A stretch of 64,000 bases of DNA from Tillandsia leiboldiana (taxonomy: Eukaryota > Streptophyta > Magnoliopsida > Poales > Bromeliaceae): NCBI GenBank assembly GCA_029204045.2, contig CM055067.1, forward strand, positions 23,572,838 through 23,636,837. The letters are read 5' to 3'. The translations under genes were made by a program, and so were the position numbers. Below are positions 1 to 10,030 of this stretch, piece by piece (the stretch's first letter is position 1; every line of letters starts with the position of its first letter). The notes under the pieces are model-generated. The model ran no database searches. It was given only the letters and a program-made list of their open reading frames with translations, and had not been told where the DNA came from.

Positions 1-774
1 ACGTGCCGGGGAGGACCGAATTTCAAAAAAAAAAAATTAGAAACAAAATTAACATTAGTGGTATGTACCGGTGTACGGATTGCACAGTTACCGAAGCACA
101 ATTCCGCCTTTCCAAATCCGAGTCTGATCTCGGAAATCTGAGGTCGCCAGTGCGACCGTCTCGTCAAATCTAGTGGAAATGGTATAGACCGTTTGCTGAT
201 CCGACGGTCGGATCGTCCGAAAATCAGCAAGAAAACTAGTGGGACCCACGACTTAAGTGAATAGTAAAATGAATAGTAACCCCTGATTTCGGTCCCCTCT
301 TGATCGGTCGTTGGCCATTTCACTGCCCAAAATCCAAACCTAGCAGTATGAGTAGACGATTCTAGCTAATTTTGACGTTCTGAGCGCAATGGCGCTGACG
401 GAATTTCCGTTTGACGACCCTAGGGTCTCAAAAAACGCGATAACTGTATTTTGGTACAGTGTTTTTGGACCGGGAATTTATCCGGGCGTTTTCTCGAAAA
501 ACAAAATCGCTACTTGATAGGTTTCGTCGAGCCGGACGTCGTGGCGAAGTCCCTTTTTCGATTTGATGGCTAAAATGCCTCGAAAAGTGCGAAAAATAGT
601 GAAAATACGGTATTTTGCGCAAAACACCTTATAGGTTATGCTCCGTTTTGCGTGCCACTGCTTGGAGAGGGACTTAATGGTGAAAGAGAGCTGCTGTGAA
701 GGACTTGGCTCAAAGGGTTAAGAGCTAAAGGACTAAATTGCAATTGTGCATATATACATTATATATTATGCATA

Positions 775-806
775 TTAGGGTTAGGGTTCCTTTAAACCCT
801 AACCCC
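775..806. repeat. Inverted telomere-like motif (telo-box pair)
   Basis: Two TTAGGG units are followed after a short spacer by AAACCCTAACCCC, so the plant telomere-type motif occurs on both strands and can fold back. It lies just after the AT-rich TATA-like tract of LTR E. Telo-boxes of this sort are known in promoters and leaders of plant growth-related genes. A role in LTR transcription is inference. It is far too short to be an interstitial telomere. Confidence 0.6.
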
Positions 807-2930
807 GCAGCCCGAGCCCCCAGCCGCAACTCAACTCCTTCCACCCCCTTCTGCTGCACTCCCCGGAGCAGCAACCGGCCGCCGCCGCGCCTCGTCGCCG
901 GAGAAGGAGGAGAAACAAGATATTCCCCCATCTCGGGTGCAAGGCTAGAGGTCAGCTCCCAGGGACCCTTGGTAGCCCGAGCTGCATCTGGGGACCCTCC
1001 TGTGGCGGAGAAGCCGAGCCCGAGAGGCGCCGCCGTCAGCCACTGCCGGCGCCGCCGCGGGACCATCTCCTTCTTCCTCGGTTTTCCGGCGAGGTAAGCT
1101 TATGGAATTGATTGTTTTTAATTGGCCTTTGAACCCTTCTAGTTTATTCCTGACTTCGAGAGGAACTTCTCTGTGAAGTTTGAGCCGCCGCCGTCGTCCC
1201 GGTCGCCGGCGGGAGCAACTCTTCACCGGAAGTCGATACTTGGCCGATCTTGAGAGCAGGAAGGATCCAACCGTCGAGATGAGAATCAAGACCGTTAAAC
1301 CTCTGATTCTCGATGACTGCAAGGGCCCCATGAAGTTTCGGTCTGATCGGTTAAGGATCCACGAAGTACAAGCTTGCCCTAGAACCGAGCAAAAGCGAGC
1401 CTCGCCCGAGATTCGCCGTCCGGCGCCGCCGCTCACTCCCGTCGCCGGCCACCACTGCAGGAAGGTTCCTGGCATCCAGTGGAACCTTTTTATCCAAGTT
1501 GGAAGGCCTCGAGTGCACCGGACCCGATTCCGCCATTAGAGTGCCCGTTTTTCGGCGAAATCTTTTCCGGCCAACCCGGAGCTCCGCGAGGTGGGAAACC
1601 GACTCGGGTAGGTTCTTATGGTTATGTTGGAGCTTCCCATTCATTTGCATGCAAATGTTAACGTGCGGTTTTAAATTTAGGAAGTTGCACCCTTTCTTGG
1701 CCGAACTCCTCCTCCTCCGGCCGCCGCCGCCGCTTCGGGTTGCCGGCCACTGATCCAGGTAGGCGCTAAACCTTGTAATCTATGTCTCCATCAATTTAGT
1801 TGAGGCCAGAAACCCTTAGAATTAAGTTTGATCCAATCTTGTTAATATTAAGAAGAATAATTGGATTTTTCCGGCCGCCGCCGCCTCAGGCCGCCGGCGG
1901 TGGGTCGGACCTGGCCCAGAACTCTTCTGGGACGTTCTCCTAACTCGTGCTCAGGTTATTTAGGGTCAGGATTGGTTTGATCCTCGGTTTGGTGCAAACC
2001 GAGTCTTGGGCTTTTGGAGAAGTTGCTCCGGCGAGTTTTCCGGCCGATCTCCGACGCACCCAAGGTGAGCCCTCGACTCAGTAGGGTACTCTGAGCATGA
2101 TGCTCACTTTTATTTTAATTTTGATTAAGTATTTAATTTGTAATAGCATAGTGATATTTGAGTGTTTAAATGATTATGGGCCAAATTTGTATGTGGGCCT
2201 CTTGTCGGCCCAAGCTTGTGAGCACGGGTTCTATCTCGTCAAACCAGACGCGCTGAAACTTACGGCACTGTCTTTGGCTTCCTGGTTTGGATGAACGAGT
2301 CAAAACAACGGTTAAAAAGGGGTATTTATAGCAACATTTCTATAGAGGAAATTACGATGTGATCCCTGGTTGCCCGAACATCAAATTATGATGTTTAAGG
2401 ACAGCAGGTGTAGTTGGACGATATTTGGATTTTTTTTTTAGACCATTGGCGGGTCATGATTGGAGGTTCAATGGATTTTCGGGAATTTCGGTTTAAGCCT
2501 AGTTACGGCTAAGTTCCCCGTATTAGCGACATGTTAGTGTAGTGTTGTCGGGATGGATATGAGTGAGTCTAGTTCTGACTACAATTTTTATTCAGGGCCC
2601 AGCTATTCAGCACCAGCCGCCCAGTAGTCTAGTGAGAGCTCGGGATCAGCCGACATTCAGGTGGGTTTTTCTTTGAGACTTAGCGTAGAATCGGTATTGT
2701 TGGAAGGTTATTAATTGCATGTTATCGGTACTAATGCTGACGGTCTCTAGTGTTTGCGATATTACCCTGTATATTGGTTATTATGCTCGTAGTTGCGACA
2801 CGCGCACCCGCGGTCTGGCCACCGCAAAGGGTGCTCTTTTCCGGGAAAGTGGTCTCCGACCCATGTAAACCCACGAGGTGAGGTAGTGGGGGCCCCCGTA
2901 GGTGTGGGGTTTGAGGCATCAAGGGGGGGG

Positions 2931-3023
2931 AGCGGTGCGATCCGTCGGGATAGGTGCCCGATGAGGTCTGGTGCCCCAAGGTGTGAGCGGTGCGATCCAT
3001 CGGGGTAGGTGCCCGACGAGGTC
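2931..3023 (+). repeat. 55-bp tandem duplication in LTR E
   Basis: A 38-bp block starting AGCGGTGCGATCC and ending GATGAGGTC or GACGAGGTC occurs at 2931-2968 and again at 2986-3023, a spacing of 55 bp with a few substitutions. Confidence 0.75.
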
Positions 3024-3457
3024 AGGTGTGTAGGTGTTACAGGTGTTACGGGTATTACAGGTGTTGCAGGTGTTCGCGTGTTACTTTTCCAATGAGCAGA
3101 GTGGTTGCTCCGGATAGTCTTACAGTTGGGTTTGGTATTCTTTCTTGTTCATTATTATTACCATGTGTCGCTGACCACCCACTCCGTGACAGGTTCTTCC
3201 AGGGGTGAGCGGTAGACGACGGTGAGGCCGAGGCTGGAGTAGTCGGGCCGTGGGGAGCCCTAGTCTGTATCTCCTTTACCTTTCCTTGCATTTCATTTGA
3301 TACTGTAGGTTACTGTGTGGTTCTCGATACCCTCGTGGGGTCGGTGTGGATGTTGATTGCTTTTACTCTGGATATGGAATATTGGTTCTTTTATTATCCC
3401 CGTTCGGCCGTTTTCCAAAGCAAACAACAAGAAAAGAAAAGAATTGTGAAAAACTAT

Positions 3458-3630
3458 TTCAAAACCTTGGGTCGTGTGGACCCGTTTTCCAAACCATGTG
3501 GATTTATGGGATTTCCAAACTGTTTTCAAAACCTTGGGTCGTGTGGACCTGTTTTCCAAAACCCTGTGGATTTATGGCACCTTTCCAAACTGTTTCAAAA
3601 CCTGGGGTCGTGTGGACCTGTTTTCTAAAC
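3458..3630 (+). repeat. About 68-bp tandem repeat, 2.5 copies, in LTR E
   Basis: Copies start at about 3458, 3525 and 3594. Each has TTCAAAACCTTGGGTCG or a close variant, then GTGTGGACC, GTTTTCCAAA and GTGGATTTATGG. The third copy is partial. Confidence 0.8.
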
Positions 3631-3914
3631 TGTGAGTTTATCCTTTCAACTTGACCGGCCACGGACGTTGTTTCTAGTTTGCATTCGTAGTTATGTTCCG
3701 CACTGTTGTGATTGAATGAATACTTGCGTAAACTGTTGTATTAGCCGCGACGCCGTGCATATACAGAGGAGACTCTGCCCGTTTGTCGAGTAAATCTGTA
3801 TATGCGGCGGGTCTGGGCACGCGCCGGGGAGGGTCGGATTTCAAAAAAAAAAAAAATTAAACGCCAAGCTAACAACTCTTTCTTTCCGCTGAGCGAAACC
3901 CCCGGGGCGTGACA

Positions 3915-5655
3915 GTTCTCCTCTCCCGGGTAGTGGGCCGAGCGGTCGGGACAGTGTAGGACGCATGTTACGCTCATGCCGGTGGGCCGAGTGGAGTCTG
4001 GTAGTAGAGGTTAGGTTGGTGCTAGTGTCGGGAGCCGTTTGGGATGACGGTGATCCCGGGTTGTTGGGTTTTCCTCTTATTTTGGTTCATCGCCACTAAG
4101 TGGTGGCGATGTTGATCTTATGATAGCAGGACCTTGAACCCAGAGATACTTTTGGATACACATGATTTTAGTAAACTAATGTTTCTTACCAAGCTTCGAG
4201 GGGCACCAGAACCCGTTCTCATTTGATTAGGGCAAAGGCACTAGTCCTTCGAGACTTGGGAAAATAAAACTGTTTTTAACTGATTTTCTTACAAACTAAA
4301 TGATATTAAAATTGGAGTTTTTCCTCAAAGCAAGATGGTTTTCTAAAAAGAAGTTACTTTTGTCCTCACCCAGAGAGGGGTCAAGAAAAAAGGGTTTCGG
4401 AAACAAATGTCATCTTTTATATAAATCTACTCGCCCCGCCAAGGGTTCGAGTGATCTGGGTTCCAAGGGCTGCCTCTTTTCGGGACGAGAGCTACGGGCA
4501 GCTGTGCCTGGAACCTGTTCTTGTTTGATTGGGGTTGTAGGCGTCAGCTTTCCGAAATTCTCGGTCCCGGTGATGTTGGTCGGTTGGGTTCGATGTTGGG
4601 CCGATGGGTGTACCGATCCCGGTGTTGTTAGTCAGTTGGGTTTGTTGTTTTAGGTTGGCGAGTTCTTTCGATCTGTTCGATCGTGGTTTTGATTACAGTC
4701 TGCATGTTCTTCAGTTCTGGTTCTCTATCTCTGCTCGGTTCTTTTCCTCAGTGGGGTCGCTCCCCTTGAGTGTCGCTCTGGATGCGATGGTATATTGGTT
4801 CGTGGTACGCCCTACGTAAATCCTGCTCAATGCGTGGGAGGTGGTTGTAGGTGAGCGTTTGTTAGTCCGTTGGGACGCCTACATAAATCCTGCCCAATGC
4901 TTGGGAGGTGTTTGTAGGTTAGCGCAGGCTTGACTGGCCCTTTTTGGCAGTCATTACGATTGGGTCGATGTGGGCACCTCGAGTCAGAGTAGTTGCATAT
5001 CATCATCTGTTTTACCCGCCCATTGAGCATCATAGATAGAGGCATGGTAGCTGTAGATTTCTTTTCCAGCTATTTTATTCTTATTTACAGTATTCCTGTT
5101 ATCTTATGCCTCTAGTAGACTTAGTGGGCAGACCGTAGGGTTGGAGACGGTACCCACTGAGAACTATGTGACAGTGTAGTTCTCACACCCTTTGTTGGTG
5201 ACAGTTTTGCAGAGGCTTTCCTTTCCGTCCCTGCTTCGGTTGGCTCGGCGGATCGTGGTGAGGGAGTCGCGGGTTAGATCCCTACCAGTGTTGTCTTTTG
5301 GTGAGATAGATGTACCAACCCGGATTGTGGGTTTTACTGTACACTGTTGTATTTATATTTTTAGTATATCCCCCTTTATGGATTCATAGATGATGTATAG
5401 GTGGATTTTACTTGTATTCAGTTTTGGTGGACCAGATTGTTGTATTACTATGTTGGGAGATGGATATTGTACCTTTATTTTAGTTGTACAGTGAATTCAG
5501 TTTTTTATTACAGTAGTTATTTTCAGCTCTGATATCTGTATAGTTGGTAGTTGTTACCTTTTTCAGGATGGACGCTTCGCCTATGCGGGGTTTTCCGTAT
5601 AGGTGGCGGATCTGTTGGCGAGCCCGGGTCGCAGTTTCAACGTCGGGGCATGACA
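3915..5655 (+). mobile_element. 3' part of a Gypsy-type LTR (family D, related to family B)
   Basis: This segment parallels the 3' end of the family B LTR (about 38713-39766). Shared landmarks in the same order are GTGGAGTCT, a GGGGTCGCTCCCCT block, a CCTACGTAA block, TACCCACTGAGAACT, GACGCTTCGCCTATGCGGG, GAGCCCGGGTCGCAGTTTC and the terminal GCATGACA at 5655. Its 5' part is cut off by LTR E. The next bases (5656 on) belong to the very end of a Tat-type LTR, so D appears to have inserted there. No coding capacity was recognised. Confidence 0.65.
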
Positions 5656-5669
5656 TTTTGGCCCTAACA

Positions 5670-6850
5670 ACTTTCTTGGCACACCTAGTGGGACACTTAG
5701 GTATTTTACCTATCTTTCTACCGTCTACATTTCACAGCTCCTAAAGTTGTTTGGGGAGTCGGCACAACCGGAGCTTTCCCTGTAAGAGATATATGGGCAA
5801 TTAGCCCAAATGATGCGGTCTCTCGAGAGAAGAATTCGAGCCTGGGATGCCAACGCCCCGGCTTCGGATGAGAGCCTAGCTCAGTTTGGGCGATTTTTAG
5901 CCCAGAACGAGCCATGCCGCGGGGATCCACAAGAATCTCCGTCAGTCTTACCGCCGATAGTACAGCCGCAGCCAGCGCAGCCGATCCCAGTGGCACCGAC
6001 GACAGGGTAACACGTCCCCAGAGTGTCGTGCAAGCTATGACACCCCCCTAAGCGATCCAATCGCTGGGGGCAGCGCAGTCGCTGACGGCCGTCTCCCTAG
6101 CGGAAGACAGGCCGAGGATTTTAGACGACGACCATCAGCGTGAGGCCGATCAAGGTTTACCTACGGCACCCGTTCTGCTGGTTCTTCAACCCGACGATGG
6201 AGGTAAGGAAACTAGGGGGCAAGCCCCAAATACAGAGCTCGTTCAAGACCAGGAGGGTTGGGTTCCACCACTCCCTGCGATCGAGAGGCCGGCCTCGACG
6301 ACTCGAGAGATAAACGTGAGAATTATGCGACCAAAGGTGTTGACACCCCTAGGGAAAAGCGCCAAGGCCAGACCGACGTTATGGTAGGTTTTCAAACACG
6401 CATATCCCTCATATAAGGATATGGATATAGGATATCCGTATGTGGCCAACTGGAAGAAGCCGAAATTCAGCAAGTTCTCGGCCGAAGTAGTCGAGACCAC
6501 GGTTGAATGGCGGTCCATCCCCAGGCAACCAGCCCAATGGAAAGGGTCGGTCATGGTCAAAACGCGAAAGTGTCGGCCACGTAAAACAAAGGCCAACACA
6601 CGCAATATCGCAACCACGGCCGAAGGGAGGCCGCAATTGGCGGATGTGAGCGCGGATTCAATCGGCCGTGGGAATAAGGCCGATGTCCAAATCACCAAGC
6701 TGAAAGGGCAAGTGAAATTGCTCGGTGAGACCAGCCGAAATAACGGCTAGAGATCAGTCTTGCCCGAATGTAAACGACGCATAAGGAGCCAAAGGGCGAG
6801 GCCGTGTTAGCGCCTTGAGGAGACGAGCCGGCGCAAAAAAGGCGACGAAG
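5670..6850 (+). pseudogene. Gag remnant of the Tat-lineage element
   Basis: This is the leader and gag position, between the 5' LTR end and the RT region. A short open stretch at about 5810-6010 encodes MMRSLERRIRAWDANAP and then a Pro/Gln-rich tail, followed by a stop. A second open stretch at 6421-6750 is basic and hydrophilic. I cannot identify a capsid domain, zinc knuckle or protease active site, so gag is degraded or partly deleted. The assignment rests on position and composition, not on a recognised motif. Confidence 0.45.
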
Positions 6851-6852
6851 AA

Positions 6853-9096
6853 ATGACTCTGGCCATTACATCGCAGGCCGAACCTTCGGCTAAAGGGGTC
6901 GGGGAAGAAATTATGGGAGATTACTTTGGGGATTCGCCAATCATGAATGGCGAGAAGATCTTAGAAGTGCAAGATCCCTTGGTCAAAATTTATTTGGGAT
7001 CGGCCGAGCAAAAATGGCCGATGTTCATTAGCTCAAAGCTCTCGGCGGAGCAAAGAGAAGAGCTTACCAGCTTGCTCAAAAGCTACCAAGACTGCTTTGC
7101 TTGGAGTTATGAGGAGATGTCGGAACTCGGCCGAGAAATTGCAGAGCATCGGCTCCCGATCAAAAAGGGGTTTAAGCTGTTCAAGCAGCCGGCTCGGAGG
7201 TTTGAGCCAGGCATCGTGTTAAAAATAAAAGAGGAGATTGAAAACCTTCTAAAGGTCGGTTTCATCAAATTGGGCCGATATGTTTAGTGGTTGGCAAATA
7301 TAGTCCCTGTGAAAAAGAAGAACGAGAAATTGAGAATTTGCATAGATTTCCGTAATCTCAATTTGGCCACGCCAAAGGATGTGTCCCATGCCGATAGCCG
7401 ATATGTTGGTGCATGCTGCCGCCAGGCATGAGGTTTTATCCTTCATGGACAGCCACGCCGGCTACAACCAGATAATGATAGCCAAAAACGATGTGTCAAA
7501 AACGACTTTTAGGTGCCCATGCTTGATCGGGACCTTCGAATGGTAGGTAATGCCCTTCGGTTTGAAGAAGCTGGGGCAACATATCAAAGGGCAATGAACC
7601 TCATCTTCCACGATTTAATCGGTAAATCGGTAGAAGTTTATATCGACAATATCGTGGTAAAATCAAGATCCAGAACTGAGCATTGGGCCGACTTGAGGCT
7701 GTCTTACGAGCGGATGAGAAAATACAGTCTGAAGATGAACCTGTTGAAATGTGCATTCTGGGTTTCGGCCGAAAATTTGTTGGGTTTTCTGGTGCATCAG
7801 ATGGGTATCGAGGTCGACCAAAATAAGACGAAGGCGATCATTGAGTTACCCGCACCAAAAACAAAGAAGGAGTTACAATCCCTTTTAGGGAGGATAAATC
7901 ATTTAAGACGATTTATCTCCAACTTAGCCGGAAGAAAAGAGGCTTTTAGCCCATTATTACGGGTGAGAGATCAAGACGAGTTCATCTAGGCCACGGAGCA
8001 TCAGGTGGCTTTTGATAATATTAAAGAGTACCTCACCAAACAACCGGTGTTGGTACCACCTCGACAAGACCAGCCGATGAAGCTATGCATTTCGGCTGCT
8101 GAAGAGAACATAGGGTGTTTGTTGGCCCAAGACAACGAATAGAAAGATGAGCAGGCCGTCTATTACCTGAGTAGGCGGCTGATAGACGCCGAACGGAGGT
8201 ATTCGACAATGGAAAAATTATACCTAGCCCTTTACTTTGCGTGTACGAAGCTTAGATGTCACATGTTGCCTGTAGAAGTTTCGGTCATTTGTAAGACCAA
8301 TCTGATCAAGTACATGCTATCGAAACCAGTGCTACGAAACAGAATCGGGCGATGGATGCTCGCTTTGTCCGAATTCTCGCTGACATATGTCCCAGCAAAG
8401 GCCGTCAAAGGGCAAGCGATAGCAGATTTTCTAGCCGATCATCCTTGCGTCGAGATAAGCGAGCCGACGATCGATTTTGTCGGCCTACCCAGATGGACGT
8501 TGTTTTTCGACGGCTCCAGGACGGATAATTCAGCCGGTGTGGGAATAATGATCCGATCCCCTGAGGGAAGAGAGATCAGATTCGCTCTAGAACTAGATTT
8601 CGGCTGTTCGAACAATCAAGCCAAATACGAGGCCTTGATTATTGGCCTCGAAATCATGGGAGAACTAGGAGGTAGAAACCTGGAGGTCGTCGGGGATTCG
8701 TAAGTAGTCATTAAATAGTTAACGGGCGAATATCGATGCACGAGCCTAAATCTCCAGGGCTATCTGCAGAAAGTAGTCGAGGTGTTATGTCAATTTCGCG
8801 AGGGGGAATTGAATCATCGGCCAAGGGAGGAGAACATGGTCGCAAACGATTTAGCGCAGCCGGCATCTGGTTATAGGGGATCAGTGATGGCTGATTGTGT
8901 CGCCACCTTCACCAGGCTACTACCATCGGTTTACATGAGGGAGCCAATAGTGGCCCCAGTCAGATTAGTAGAGGATTAGAGACAACAGCTGGTGGATTAC
9001 CTAAGCGATCCGGGTAACTGAGCGGACTTCAAGACAAGAAAAAAAGCCCTCGGATACTGCCTCTTGGACGGGCGGTTATACAAGAAAACACCTTAA
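6853..9096 (+). pseudogene. Tat-lineage Gypsy pol: reverse transcriptase and dual RNase H, broken
   Basis: The first part (6853-7287) has the pre-RT and RT N-terminus (CFAWSYEEM, then GFIK). RT proper follows with VKKKNEKLRICIDFRNLN, VMPFGLKK and the active-site box at 7639-7650, which reads YIDN rather than YIDD, so the second catalytic Asp is lost. RNase H follows (SRRLIDAERRYSTMEKL) and then a second RNase H with FFDGSRTDNSAGVGI and NNQAKYEALIIGLE. Nonsense codons lie at 7285, 7987, 8140, 8701, 8716, 8977, 9019 and 9094. Between about 7383 and 7567 the sense runs in another frame, from two compensating indels, with a further stop at 7544. From about 7570 to 9096 the frame is otherwise kept. 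It cannot make an active enzyme. Confidence 0.88.
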
Positions 9097-10025
9097 GAGG
9101 TGCTTCTAAGATGCCTCGGAGCCACGGAGGCATTGAAAGTAATGGCGGAAGCCCACGAGGGTTTTTGCGGGTCACATTTGGCCGGAAGAAGTCTTAGATG
9201 GGCTATTAGACACCTAGGATATTATTGGCTGACGATGCATGAAGATTGCATCAACTATGCTAAGGGATGTCAAGAGTGTCAATTTCATGGGCCGATCCAG
9301 CGAGTTCCGGCCTCGGAAATGCACGCCATCATCAAACCATGGCCATTTAGAGGATGGGCTATGGACTTGATAGGCGAGGTCCAGCTGAATTCTTCGGTAG
9401 GACATAATTTCATGATAGTGGCAGTGGATTACTTCACTAAATGGGTGGAGGCACGACCAGTAAGGCAGGCCACTCAGAGATACATTATCCAATTCGTTGA
9501 AGAGTCAATCTTGCATCGGTTTGGTGTACCGGAAACCATCACGATCGATCAAGGGACAATGTTTGCAGGAGAGACCTTCGTCCGATTCTTGGAGGCGAGG
9601 AAGATCAAACTGTTAAACTCGTCCCCGTATTACGCCCAAGCTAACGGGCAAGCAGAGGCAATGAACAAAATAATAATCAACCTGATGAAGCGGCATGTCG
9701 GCAAACACCCAAGACAATGGCACGAGAAACTATCCGAGGTTCTCTGGGCTTGCCAAACAACTGTCAAGACTGCCACGGGAGTTACCCCTTTCCGCCTGGT
9801 GTACGAACACGAGGCCGTTTTACCGGCCGAAATCATGGTTCCAGCACTAAAGGTTGAGAAACATGGTGATTTGACTGACCAGAAATACAAGCTCCTTATG
9901 GACGAAGAATTAAGCGAAGTGTGCGACGTTCAGTTGAAAGCGCTCGATCATACGTGAGTATATCAGAACCTAGTTCAGAATGCATACAACAAAAGAGTAA
10001 AAGCAAAGTCCTTAAACATCGGGGA

Positions 10026-10030
10026 CTCGG
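10026..10030. repeat. Left target-site duplication of solo LTR A
   Basis: CTCGG precedes the TG of the solo LTR. The right copy at 12727-12731 is CTTGG, one substitution away. Gypsy elements make 5-bp duplications. Confidence 0.75.

Larger units (their letters stand above)
1..3914 (+). mobile_element. 3' part of a long Gypsy-type LTR (family E), start left of window
   Basis: The stretch ends with GGGGCGTGACA at 3914, the terminus shared by the other long LTRs here. Its last 1.2 kb follows the same order of landmarks as LTR A (10031-12726): a segment with ACCCACTCCGTGACAGG, a later segment GACGCCGTGCATAT followed by GGAGACTCTG, then the terminal GGGGCGTGACA. A TATA-like AT-rich tract lies near 745-770, followed by GC-rich leader-like sequence. 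I find no retroviral-type coding domain; the short ORFs with Arg/Pro-rich products are composition artefacts. The 5' TG end is not visible, so it may be a solo LTR or part of a complete element. It interrupts LTR D, which resumes at 3915. Confidence 0.6.

Noticed and set aside
775..806. Interstitial telomere
   Set aside because: Only two full units on each side; a telo-box pair at most.
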